Positions 33,962 to 42,705 of a stretch of 64,000 bases of DNA are shown here, piece after piece; the stretch's first letter is position 1; every line of letters begins with the position of its first letter. The notes beneath the pieces were generated by a model. It ran no database searches. It worked only from the letters and a program-made list of their open reading frames with translations, and was not told the origin of the DNA. Location: positions 186,001-250,000 of the forward strand of contig NZ_DALZYX010000004.1 of NCBI RefSeq assembly GCF_031987975.1, read 5' to 3'. The position numbers were made by a program, and so were the translations under genes. The stretch is from Pseudescherichia sp031987975 (lineage in GTDB: Bacteria; Pseudomonadota; Gammaproteobacteria; Enterobacterales; Enterobacteriaceae).

Positions 33962-36031
33962 TTACTGCAGCAGCGAAATATCCGCCACGCGCAGGAATAG
34001 CTCACGCAGTTTTTCGAGCATGGAGAGACGGTTAATACGCAGGTCTTTATCCTCAACGTTCACCATCACCTTCTCGAAGAAGGCATCTACCGGCTCACGT
34101 AGCTCCGCCAGCTCGACCAGCGCTTCTTGATAGCGGCCTTCTGCAAAGTACGGCTCCAGCTTGTCGCGCAGAACAACGACCTGCATCGCCAGGGCGATCT
34201 CTTCTGCCTCTTTCAGCGTGGCAGCGTTGACGCGTTCAGTCAGCGTTTCGTCTGACTTCGCCAGAATATTGGAGACGCGCTTGTTCGCCGCCGCCAGCGC
34301 CGCAGCTTCTGGCAGAGAGCGGAAGTGCGAAACCGCCTTCATGCGGGCATCAAAGTCTGCCGGACGGGTCGGACGACGCGCCAGTACCGCCTGAATGGTG
34401 TCAACGGTATAGCCTTCATCCTGATACCAGGCGCGGAAGCGGCCCAGCATAAAGTCGATGACGTCATCTACCACCTTCGCGTTGGTCAGCTTGTCGCCGT
34501 ACAGGCGTACCGCTTCCTCGGTGAGGGTTTGCAGATCCAGATTGAGGTTCTTCTCAACGATGATACGCAGCACGCCCAGCGCGGCACGACGCAGCGCAAA
34601 CGGATCTTTGTCGCCTTTCGGATGCTGGCCGATACCAAAGATGCCCGCCAGGGTATCCATCTTATCGGCAATCGCTACCGCGCAGGCCACCAGGTTAGAC
34701 GGCAGGTCGTCGCCGGCAAAGCGCGGCTGGTACTGCTCGTTCAGGGCAACGGCCACCTCTTCGGCTTCGCCGTCGTGACGGGCATAGTGCATCCCCATCA
34801 CGCCCTGGGTGTCGGTAAACTCAAACACCATGTTGGTCATCAGGTCGCACTTGGAGAGCAGGCCTGCACGCTCGGCGTTTGCTACGTCGGCACCAATCTG
34901 AGCGGCAATCCAGCCGGAGAGCGCCATGATGCGGTCGGTTTTGTCGCGCAGGGTGCCCAGCTGCTGCTGGAACAGCACGGTCTGCAGGCGCGGGAGGTTG
35001 TCTTCCAGACGCTTCTTGCGGTCGGTATTGAAGAAGAACTCGGCGTCTGCCAGACGCGGGCGCACCACCTTCTCGTTACCGGAAACGATCTGCTGCGGAT
35101 CCTTCGACTCAATGTTGGAGACGAAGATAAAGTTCGGCAGCAGCTTGCCGTCGTTGGCGTAGACCGGGAAGTATTTCTGGTCGCCCTTCATGGTGTAGAC
35201 CAGCGCCTCAGCCGGCACGGCGAGGAACTTCTCTTCGAAGGTGGCGGTAAGCACTACCGGCCACTCCACCAGCGAGGCGACCTCTTCCAGCAGGCTTTCG
35301 CTCAGATCGGCATTGCCACCAATCTGGCGTGCCGCCGCTTCGGCGTCCGCTTTAATTTTCGCTTTACGCTGCTCGTAGTCTGCCATCACCTTGCCGCGCT
35401 CCAGCAGGATCTGCGGATACTGGTCGGCACTGTCGATGGTGAACTCCGGCTCGCCCATAAAGCGATGACCGCGGATCACGCGATCGGAGGCGATGCCGAG
35501 AATGGTCGCCGGAATGACGTCGCTGCCCAGCAGCAGGGTCACGGTGTGCACCGGACGCACGAACTGTACGTCGCTTGCGCCCCAGCGCATCAGTTTCGGG
35601 ATCGGCAGCTTAGTCAGCGCGGTGGCGATCATGTTGGGCAGCAGCGCCTGCGCGCTTTCGCCTTTCACATGGGCGCGATAGAGCAGCCACTCGCCTTTAT
35701 CGGTGGTCAGACGCTCGGCCTGGTCTACGGTGATACCGCAGCCGCGCGCCCAGCCCTCTGCCGCTTTGCTTGGTTTACCTTCGGCGTCAAACGCCTGGGA
35801 GATCGCCGGGCCGCGTTTTTCAACTTCGCGATCCGGCTGAGAGGCCGCAAGGTTAGCCACCTTCAGCGCCAGACGACGCGGCGCAGCAAACCACTCTACG
35901 CTGCCGTGGGCGAGGCCGGCTGCATCCAGCTCGGCGGTGACGTTCGCAGCAAAGGACTCTGCCAGGCTGCGCAGGGCTTTTGGTGGCAGCTCTTCAGTGC
36001 CAATCTCCACCAGAAAAGTTTTCTCAGACAT
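33962..36031 (-). CDS. glyS: GlyS, glycyl-tRNA synthetase β subunit
   Basis: 689 residues, the usual length of the β chain of the bacterial α2β2 glycyl-tRNA synthetase. It begins EKTFLVEIGTEELPPKAL, carries an HD-like region (MGMHYARHDGEAEEV) and ends with the anticodon-binding domain. It starts 9 bases after glyQ. Confidence 0.97.
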   Translation of the reverse strand: MSEKTFLVEIGTEELPPKALRSLAESFAANVTAELDAAGLAHGSVEWFAAPRRLALKVANLAASQPDREVEKRGPAISQAFDAEGKPSKAAEGWARGCGITVDQAERLTTDKGEWLLYRAHVKGESAQALLPNMIATALTKLPIPKLMRWGASDVQFVRPVHTVTLLLGSDVIPATILGIASDRVIRGHRFMGEPEFTIDSADQYPQILLERGKVMADYEQRKAKIKADAEAAARQIGGNADLSESLLEEVASLVEWPVVLTATFEEKFLAVPAEALVYTMKGDQKYFPVYANDGKLLPNFIFVSNIESKDPQQIVSGNEKVVRPRLADAEFFFNTDRKKRLEDNLPRLQTVLFQQQLGTLRDKTDRIMALSGWIAAQIGADVANAERAGLLSKCDLMTNMVFEFTDTQGVMGMHYARHDGEAEEVAVALNEQYQPRFAGDDLPSNLVACAVAIADKMDTLAGIFGIGQHPKGDKDPFALRRAALGVLRIIVEKNLNLDLQTLTEEAVRLYGDKLTNAKVVDDVIDFMLGRFRAWYQDEGYTVDTIQAVLARRPTRPADFDARMKAVSHFRSLPEAAALAAANKRVSNILAKSDETLTERVNAATLKEAEEIALAMQVVVLRDKLEPYFAEGRYQEALVELAELREPVDAFFEKVMVNVEDKDLRINRLSMLEKLRELFLRVADISLLQ

Positions 36032-36040
36032 GGCCGCCTC

Positions 36041-36952
36041 TTATTTGTTTCGGTTGCACATCGGGAAGCCAAGGGCTTCACGGGACGCATAGTAAGCCTC
36101 GGCAACGGCCTTGGTCAGCGTGCGGATGCGCAGAATGTAGCGCTGACGCTCCGTCACGGAGATGGCCTTACGCGCGTCCAGCAGGTTAAAGCTGTGGGCG
36201 GCCTTCAGAATACGTTCGTAGGCAGGCAGTGGCAGCGGGTTCTCCAGCGCCAGCAGCTGCTGTGCCTCTTTCTCATACTGCTCGAAGCAGGTGAAGAGGA
36301 AGTCAACGTCGGCATGCTCGAAGTTATAGGTGGACTGCTCCACTTCGTTCTGGTGGAACACGTCGCCGTAGGTGGTTTTCCCCAGCGGGCCGTCGCTCCA
36401 CACCAGGTCGTAGACGCTGTCCACGCCCTGGATATACATCGCCAGGCGCTCGAGGCCGTAGGTGATCTCACCGGTCACCGGCTTACACTCGAGGCCGCCG
36501 ACCTGCTGGAAGTAGGTAAACTGCGTCACTTCCATGCCGTTCAGCCACACTTCCCAGCCGAGACCCCAGGCACCCAGGGTCGGGTTTTCCCAGTTATCTT
36601 CAACGAAGCGAATATCGTGAATGGTCGGATCCATACCCAGCTCTTTCAGCGATCCGAGGTACAGCTCCTGAATATTGTCCGGCGACGGCTTGATGACAAC
36701 CTGGAACTGATAGTAGTGCTGTAAGCGGTTCGGGTTTTCACCATAGCGGCCATCGGTCGGGCGGCGTGACGGCTGCACGTAGGCAGCGGCCATCGGCTCC
36801 GGGCCGAGCGCACGCAGGCAGGTCATAGGATGGGAGGTGCCTGCGCCAACTTCCATGTCCAAAGGTTGGACAATGGTGCAGCCCTGGCGAGCCCAGTAAT
36901 CCTGTAAGGTCAGGATCAGGCCCTGGAAGGTCCGGGTATCAAACTTTTGCAT
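36041..36952 (-). CDS. glyQ: GlyQ, glycyl-tRNA synthetase α subunit
   Basis: 303 residues, class II catalytic subunit. Motif regions GTSHPMTCLRALGPEP, RYGENPNRLQHYYQFQVV and GLGWEVWLNGMEVTQFTYFQ are visible. Activates glycine for tRNA-Gly together with GlyS. First gene of the glyQS pair. Confidence 0.97.
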   Translation of the reverse strand: MQKFDTRTFQGLILTLQDYWARQGCTIVQPLDMEVGAGTSHPMTCLRALGPEPMAAAYVQPSRRPTDGRYGENPNRLQHYYQFQVVIKPSPDNIQELYLGSLKELGMDPTIHDIRFVEDNWENPTLGAWGLGWEVWLNGMEVTQFTYFQQVGGLECKPVTGEITYGLERLAMYIQGVDSVYDLVWSDGPLGKTTYGDVFHQNEVEQSTYNFEHADVDFLFTCFEQYEKEAQQLLALENPLPLPAYERILKAAHSFNLLDARKAISVTERQRYILRIRTLTKAVAEAYYASREALGFPMCNRNK

Positions 36953-37056
36953 ATTATTTCGTGCTGGATACGTGTGGATTTAAAGGAAGCAGCCAGTATA
37001 CCCATTGACCGCAAGATATACAGTACGAAACGGGGGTTGTTTAGAAAATTGGCCTG

Positions 37057-37359
37057 CTAACGCATGGAAAGGTGTAAAAATTGTCCATCAGGATCGAAGG
37101 CGCAGACGAAACGCTCTTCCCGCGGCGTCAGGCCGCGCATCTCGTAGCTGGCTTGAAACTGCACCATCCCGGTGACCGCAATGTTCTGTTCCCGGGTATT
37201 GTAGCGCTGCGCCGCCGTTTCGCGGCAGAGCTGCTCCATGCTCAGCGTCGTCGCCGGGCTTACCTTAGGCTTATGAGCAGGTTGCACGGCGGCCTGCTGC
37301 GTCGATCCACAGCCGACAAGCAGAAAAATCAGCGCCGTTATGCAACACTTTGTCATCAT
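37057..37359 (-). CDS. ysaB: YsaB, small lipoprotein
   Basis: 100 residues with a lipobox LLVGC (Cys17) after a short signal peptide. The C terminus (YEMRGLTPREERFVCAFDPDG) matches E. coli YsaB, where the same Cys pair pattern occurs. Function unknown. Divergent from wecH. Confidence 0.85.
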   Translation of the reverse strand: MMTKCCITALIFLLVGCGSTQQAAVQPAHKPKVSPATTLSMEQLCRETAAQRYNTREQNIAVTGMVQFQASYEMRGLTPREERFVCAFDPDGQFLHLSMR

Positions 37360-37389
37360 TTTAATCCCCGCAGGATGAGCTGGCTGTTA

Positions 37390-37408
37390 TGTTATCTATT
37401 AGATAACA
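37390..37408. promoter_or_regulatory. Perfect palindrome between ysaB and wecH
   Basis: TGTTATCTA-T-TAGATAACA, nine-base arms around one base, 45 bases before the wecH ATG. The symmetry suggests a dimeric regulator site; no protein can be named. Confidence 0.45.
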
Positions 37409-37452
37409 CATGGTTATCGCTCTGTCATTGTTAGCGGGAGAAAGAGGGTCGG

Positions 37453-38445
37453 ATGGCGTCAAAAATCAGCTGGATTGATAACCTACGCGGGATCGCCTGC
37501 TTAATGGTGGTGATGATCCACACCACCAGCGGATACATTACGGATGCGCAGAGCATCAGCCTGCTCAACTGGGATATCGCCAACGTCCTTAACTCGGCCT
37601 CGCGGGTCAGCGTCCCCCTGTTCTTTATGATCTCCGGCTACCTCTTCTTTGGCGAGCGCAGCGCCCAGCCGCGCAATTTTCTGCGCATTGCACTCTGCCT
37701 GCTCTTCTACAGCACCGTCGCTCTGCTCTACATCACTTTCTTTACCTCAATGAACAGCGAACTGAGCCTGCGCAACCTGCTGCAAAAGCCGGTCTTCTAC
37801 CATCTGTGGTTTTTCTTCGCGATTGTGGTGATCTATCTGGTCTCGCCGCTGATTCAGGTAAAAAATGTCAGCGGTAAGATGCTGCTGGCGTTGATGGTGG
37901 TGCTGGGCATTTTGGCGAACCCCAATACCGTGCCGCTAAAGGCGGGCGGCGTGGAGTGGCTGCCGGTCAATCTCTATATCGCCGGAGACACCTTCTACTA
38001 CGTGCTCTACGGCCTGCTCGGTCGCGCTATCGGCACGATGGATACCGATAAAAAATACCTTAACTGGATCTGCGGGGCGCTGTTTGTCGTCGCGGTGGTG
38101 ATTATCTCGCGCGGGACGCTGTATGAACTACAGTGGCGCGGTGACTTCGCCGATACCTGGTATGTCTACTGTGGCCCGATGGTCTTTATCTGCGCGGTCT
38201 CGCTGCTGACGCTGGTGAAAAACAGGCTCAACACGCGCCCGCTGCCGGGGCTGGGATTAATTTCCCGCCACTCGCTGGGGATCTACGGCTTCCATGCGCT
38301 GGTGATCCACGCCCTGCGCACCCGCGGCGTCGAGCTGCCCTGGCCGGTGCCGGATATCGTGTGGATTTTCAGCGTGACGATTGTGATTAGCCTGCTGCTG
38401 TCGATGTTGTTACAGCGAATAGATAAGCGCAGGTTTGTAAGTTAA
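37453..38445 (+). CDS. wecH: WecH, O-acetyltransferase for enterobacterial common antigen
   Basis: 330 residues, integral-membrane acyltransferase family 3. The start IDNLRGIACLMVVMIHTTSG carries the conserved Arg and His, then about ten membrane helices. E. coli WecH O-acetylates GlcNAc residues of ECA. Stands alone between ysaB and xylB; E. coli yiaA/yiaB are absent here. Confidence 0.93.
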   Translation: MASKISWIDNLRGIACLMVVMIHTTSGYITDAQSISLLNWDIANVLNSASRVSVPLFFMISGYLFFGERSAQPRNFLRIALCLLFYSTVALLYITFFTSMNSELSLRNLLQKPVFYHLWFFFAIVVIYLVSPLIQVKNVSGKMLLALMVVLGILANPNTVPLKAGGVEWLPVNLYIAGDTFYYVLYGLLGRAIGTMDTDKKYLNWICGALFVVAVVIISRGTLYELQWRGDFADTWYVYCGPMVFICAVSLLTLVKNRLNTRPLPGLGLISRHSLGIYGFHALVIHALRTRGVELPWPVPDIVWIFSVTIVISLLLSMLLQRIDKRRFVS

Positions 38446-38451
38446 AGAGAT

Positions 38452-38480
38452 GCCCGGCGGCGCTAACGCTTGCCGGGCCT
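38452..38480. repeat. REP palindrome
   Basis: GCCCGGCGGCGCTAACGCTTGCCGGGC plus CT, between convergent wecH and xylB. Confidence 0.75.
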
Positions 38481-38485
38481 GGGGA

Positions 38486-39940
38486 TCACGACATCAACGG
38501 TAATAATTGCTGATAGATCTTACGGAAGGTCTCCCGCCGTGGCGCATACGTCCGATGGCGTTCCGCGTCCGGACGATGGGCCTGCTCCAGCGGTAGCTGC
38601 GGGAGGAGCTCCGCCAGCGGCGTCTGTGGATTAGCTGCAATTTGCGCCAGCCGCGCCGCGCCCAGCGCTGGGCCAACGTCACCCCCGGTGCGGTAGTCGA
38701 GCTGCTGACCGCTGATATCCGCCAGCATCTGCCGCCAGTAGGCGCTGCGCGCTCCGCCGCCGATCAGGGTGATGCTTTTCGGCGTCACGCCGCAGGCGTG
38801 CACCGCATCCATTCCGTCCGCCAGCGCATAGCCAACGCCCTCCAGCACCGCTCGGGCCAGCTCGCGCTGTCCATGCTGATGCGTCAGGCCAAAGAAAACG
38901 CCCTTCGCCTGCGGATTGTTGTGCGGAGTACGCTCTCCGGAGAGATAGGGTAAAAACCAGAGATCGCCCGCGCTATCGTCAGCCTGCTCCGCCGCGGCAA
39001 TCAGCTCAGCGACCGAATCCAGCCCGGTGAGCGCCGCCGCCCAGTCGAGGCAGGAGGCTGCGCTGAGCATCACCGACATCAGATGCCAGCGATCGGGCAG
39101 CGCATGACAGAAACTGTGCACGGCGCTCTCTGGCTTGCTAAGGAAACCGTTGCTGACCGCGAAGTAGACCCCCGAGGTGCCCAGAGAGAGCATCGCCTGC
39201 CCGGCATCCGCCATGCCGACGCCCACCGCGCCCGCAGCGTTATCCCCGCCCCCGGCCACGACCGGTACGGCAGACATGCCCCATGCGGCCGCCACCTCCG
39301 GCAGCAGCGTGCCGGCAATCTCACTCCCTTCAAACAGGTTGGGCATGTTCTCGCGAGAGAGTCCGCAAGCGACGAGCATCTCATCGCTCCAGTCGCGTTT
39401 AGCCACGTCCAGCCACATGGTTCCCGCCGCGTCGGACATATCGCTGGCGTACTCGCCGGTCATGCGCAGACGCAGGTAATCTTTCGGCAGCAGCACCTTC
39501 GCTACCTGGGCAAATACGTCAGGCTCGTGGCGTTTTACCCACAGCAGCTTGGGGGCGGTAAAGCCGGGCATCATCAGGTTGCCGGTGATCTGGCGCGAGC
39601 CTGGCACCGCCGCCTCCAGCAGGGCGCACTCCTCTGCACAGCGACCGTCGTTCCACAGAATAGCCGGACGTAGAACGCAATTATCGCTGTCCAACAGCGT
39701 TGCACCGTGCATCTGCCCGGCAATGCCGATGGCCTTCACCCCGGCCAGCGCCTGCTGCTGACCCAGCGCCTTCAACGCACTGTTTGTCGCCTGCCACCAC
39801 TGGTTGGGATCCTGTTCTGACCAGAGCGGATGCGGACGTGAGACGGAGAGCTTCTCGGTGTGCGAAGCCAGCATCTCGCCCTGCTCGTTCAGCAGAATAG
39901 CTTTTACACCCGACGTGCCCAGATCGATGCCGATATACAT
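38486..39940 (-). CDS. xylB: XylB, xylulokinase
   Basis: 484 residues of the FGGY kinase family; phosphorylates D-xylulose to xylulose 5-phosphate. Phosphate-1 motif GIDLGTSGVKAILL, the MHGATLLD segment, catalytic Asp in LWNDGRC / VAGGGDNAAGAVG, and phosphate-2 LIGGGARSAYW are present. It lies 58 bases after xylA, with a REP between. Confidence 0.96.
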   Translation of the reverse strand: MYIGIDLGTSGVKAILLNEQGEMLASHTEKLSVSRPHPLWSEQDPNQWWQATNSALKALGQQQALAGVKAIGIAGQMHGATLLDSDNCVLRPAILWNDGRCAEECALLEAAVPGSRQITGNLMMPGFTAPKLLWVKRHEPDVFAQVAKVLLPKDYLRLRMTGEYASDMSDAAGTMWLDVAKRDWSDEMLVACGLSRENMPNLFEGSEIAGTLLPEVAAAWGMSAVPVVAGGGDNAAGAVGVGMADAGQAMLSLGTSGVYFAVSNGFLSKPESAVHSFCHALPDRWHLMSVMLSAASCLDWAAALTGLDSVAELIAAAEQADDSAGDLWFLPYLSGERTPHNNPQAKGVFFGLTHQHGQRELARAVLEGVGYALADGMDAVHACGVTPKSITLIGGGARSAYWRQMLADISGQQLDYRTGGDVGPALGAARLAQIAANPQTPLAELLPQLPLEQAHRPDAERHRTYAPRRETFRKIYQQLLPLMS

Positions 39941-39962
39941 AGCGGGATTCCTTAATGAAAAC

Positions 39963-39992
39963 GCCCGGTGGCGCTATGCTTACCGGGCCTAC
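39963..39992. repeat. REP palindrome in the xylA-xylB spacer
   Basis: GCCCGGTGGCGCTATGCTTACCGGGC plus CTAC. Could uncouple xylA and xylB message levels. Confidence 0.75.
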
Positions 39993-39998
39993 GGGCAT

Positions 39999-41321
39999 TT
40001 ATTTATCAAAAATATAGTGGTTAACCAGGTTCTCCAGCAGCTCCTGATGACCGCTCTGGTGCTGCGGGGCCAGATTTTGCTGTTCAGCGTACTTCGCCAG
40101 CTCGGTCAGCGTAAGCTGACCTTTCAGGATCTGCTGGCCCAGCTCACCATTCCAGCCCGCGTAGCGTTTCGCCACGCGCTTATCCAGCTCGCCATCTTCG
40201 ATCATGCGGGCCGCCACCTTCAGCGCCAGCGCCATGGTGTCCATCGCGCCAATATGACCATAGAACAGATCGTATTTGTCGGTGCTCTGGCGACGCACTT
40301 TGGCATCAAAGTTCAGGCCGCCGGTGATAAAGCCCCCCGCCTTCACGATCTCATACATTACCAGCGCGTTCTCTTCGACGCTGTTCGGGAACTGGTCCGT
40401 ATCCCAGCCCAGCTGCATGTCGCCGCGGTTGGCATCAACGGAGCCGAAAATACCCAGCGCAATGGCGGAGGCGATCTCATGGTGGAAGGAGTGCCCGGCC
40501 AGCGTGGCGTGGTTGGCCTCGATATTGACCTTGATCTCTTTCTCAAGGCCAAACTGTTTGAGGAAGCCATAGACCGTGGCCACGTCGTAGTCATACTGAT
40601 GCTTGGTTGGCTCCTGCGGCTTCGGCTCAATAAGCAGCGTGCCCTGGAAGCCGATTTTATGCTTGTGCTCGACCACCATCTGCATAAAGCGGCCGATCTG
40701 CTCCCGCTCCTGGCGAAGATCGGTATTGAGCAGCGTTTCATACCCTTCCCGGCCGCCCCACAGCACGTAGTTTTCACCGCCCAGCTTATGGGTGGCGTTC
40801 ATGGCGGTTACTACCTGGGTTGCCGCCCAGCTAAAGACTTCCGGATCCGGATTCGTCGCTGCGCCCGCGCCGTAGCGTGGGTGAGTGAAGCAGTTTGCCG
40901 TGCCCCACAGCAGCTTCACGCCGCTCTGCTGCTGCTTCTCGGCCAGGATGTCGGTCATAGTGGCAAAGTTATTGAGATACTCCTTCAGCGACGCCCCTTC
41001 CGGGGAGACATCCACATCGTGGAAGCAGTAGTAGGGAACGTTGAGCTTGTGGAAAAACTCAAAGGCCACGTCGGCTTTGCGTTTTGCCAGCGCCAGCGCA
41101 TCGCCAGCCTGCTGCCACGGGCGCTCGAACGCGCCGACGCCAAACATATCCGCGCCGGTCCAGCAGAAGGTGTGCCAGTAGCAGGCGGCAAAGCGCAGGT
41201 GATCTTCCATCCGCTTGCCCAGCACCAGTTCATCCGGGTTGTAGTGGCGAAAGGCTAACGGGTTGGCGGTTTTCGGGCCTTCATAGCGAACGCGGTCAAG
41301 TTGGTCGAAATAGGCTTGCAT
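39999..41321 (-). CDS. xylA: XylA, xylose isomerase
   Basis: 440 residues; converts D-xylose to D-xylulose in the cytoplasm. Catalytic His in CFHDVDVSPEG, metal-binding segment IEPKPQEPTKHQYD and IEANHATLAGHSFHHE are present. Start MQAYFDQL at 41321 with GGAG at 41328-41331; an earlier in-frame ATG (41339) lies upstream of that site. Divergent from xylF. Confidence 0.97.
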   Translation of the reverse strand: MQAYFDQLDRVRYEGPKTANPLAFRHYNPDELVLGKRMEDHLRFAACYWHTFCWTGADMFGVGAFERPWQQAGDALALAKRKADVAFEFFHKLNVPYYCFHDVDVSPEGASLKEYLNNFATMTDILAEKQQQSGVKLLWGTANCFTHPRYGAGAATNPDPEVFSWAATQVVTAMNATHKLGGENYVLWGGREGYETLLNTDLRQEREQIGRFMQMVVEHKHKIGFQGTLLIEPKPQEPTKHQYDYDVATVYGFLKQFGLEKEIKVNIEANHATLAGHSFHHEIASAIALGIFGSVDANRGDMQLGWDTDQFPNSVEENALVMYEIVKAGGFITGGLNFDAKVRRQSTDKYDLFYGHIGAMDTMALALKVAARMIEDGELDKRVAKRYAGWNGELGQQILKGQLTLTELAKYAEQQNLAPQHQSGHQELLENLVNHYIFDK

Positions 41322-41638
41322 ATTCAGCTCCATAATCAATGTCTGCGGCAGGGGATATCAGTGGCATTAATAGTGGATATTCGCCGGGCGTTGCTCAATT
41401 ACGTTATTTCACACTGCTATTGAGAGAATGCACAAACGTGCGCTGGCTCTCAAATATCCCTTTAGCGGCTTAAAATAAGATCGCGGTCATAAATTAGAAA
41501 ATAAACCAAAAAACGTAATCAGAAGATAAAAATCAGTAATTGCCAGCCCGCAATAAGATGTTAAAAATTTGCTACGTCTGTCGCTGTGCATGTTTCTTTT
41601 ATCTCAAGCCCGATAACCCTACAAAAGGTATTAATATT
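41322..41638. promoter_or_regulatory. Divergent xylA / xylF control region
   Basis: 317 bases without a gene. The stretch CGTAATC-GAAGATAAAAATC-GTAATTG (41513-41540) closely follows the sequence upstream of E. coli xylF that contains a XylR operator, and nearby TTAAAAATTTGCTACGT also matches. A CRP site is expected between the two operators, but I saw no strong match to its consensus. Confidence 0.6.
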
Positions 41639-42631
41639 ATGAAGATAAAGAACCTTTGCCTTACGCTTTGCGCCTCGCTGCTGCTTGCCAGCGCCGCGAG
41701 CCATGCTAAAGAGGTCAAGATTGGGATGGCCATTGACGATCTGCGCCTCGAACGCTGGCAAAAAGATCGCGATATCTTTGTTAAAAAAGCCGAATCGCTA
41801 GGAGCAGAAGTCTTCGTCCAGTCGGCGAACGGTAACGAAGAGACCCAGATGTCACAGATTGAAAATATGATCAACCGGGGCGTTGACGTGCTGGTGATTA
41901 TTCCCTACAACGGCCAGGTATTGAGCAATGTGATAAAAGAGGCGAAGCAGGAGGGAATTAAAGTATTAGCCTACGACCGTATGATTAATAATGCCGACAT
42001 CGATTTCTATATCTCTTTTGATAATGAAAAAGTAGGAGAAATGCAGGCGCAGAGCCTGGTCACCAAAGTACCCGAAGGCAATTATTTCCTGATGGGCGGC
42101 TCACCGGTGGATAATAACGCCAAGCTGTTCCGTGCGGGTCAGATGAAAGTATTAAAACCCTATATCGACAGCGGCAAAATTAAAGTGGTTGGCGACCAGT
42201 GGGCCGACGGCTGGCTGCCGGAAAACGCGCTGAAAATCATGGAAAACGCCCTGACCGCCAACAATAACAAAATCGATGCTGTTGTCGCCTCGAACGACGC
42301 CACCGCAGGCGGCGCAATCCAGGCCCTCAGCGCTCAGGGGCTGGCAGGTAAAGTCGCCATCTCCGGTCAGGATGCTGACCTTGCCGGGATCAAACGTATT
42401 ATGAACGGCAGCCAGACCATGACCGTCTATAAGCCCATTACCGAGCTGGCAAATACCGCCGCTGAAATTGCCGTCGAGCTGGGAAATGGCCAGCAGCCGA
42501 AAGCCGATACCTCGCTAAATAATGGCCTGAAGGATGTTCCTGCCCGCCTGCTAACCCCTATCGAAGTGAATAAAGAGAATATCGACGCCACCGTAGTGAA
42601 AGACGGCTTCCATAAGAAAAGCGAGCTGTAA
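41639..42631 (+). CDS. xylF: XylF, periplasmic D-xylose-binding protein
   Basis: 330 residues, with a signal peptide ending SHA-KEVKIGMAIDD. Type-1 periplasmic-binding fold of the ribose/xylose class (VLVIIPYNGQVLSNVI, SNDATAGGAIQAL, SGQDADLAGIKRI). Feeds XylGH. Start chosen at MKIKNLCL (41639) with AAAAGGT upstream. Confidence 0.96.
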   Translation: MKIKNLCLTLCASLLLASAASHAKEVKIGMAIDDLRLERWQKDRDIFVKKAESLGAEVFVQSANGNEETQMSQIENMINRGVDVLVIIPYNGQVLSNVIKEAKQEGIKVLAYDRMINNADIDFYISFDNEKVGEMQAQSLVTKVPEGNYFLMGGSPVDNNAKLFRAGQMKVLKPYIDSGKIKVVGDQWADGWLPENALKIMENALTANNNKIDAVVASNDATAGGAIQALSAQGLAGKVAISGQDADLAGIKRIMNGSQTMTVYKPITELANTAAEIAVELGNGQQPKADTSLNNGLKDVPARLLTPIEVNKENIDATVVKDGFHKKSEL

Positions 42632-42705
42632 GCATCACACCCTCCCCCGGCACAACGGGGGAGCGCCTCAGGCACTGTTATTCCAACGATCCACGCGGAG
42701 CAGGT

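Noticed and set aside
34325..36724. 799-codon plus-strand frame antisense to glyS/glyQ
   Set aside because: Spans two convincing tRNA synthetase genes on the other strand, and its composition is typical of antisense frames.
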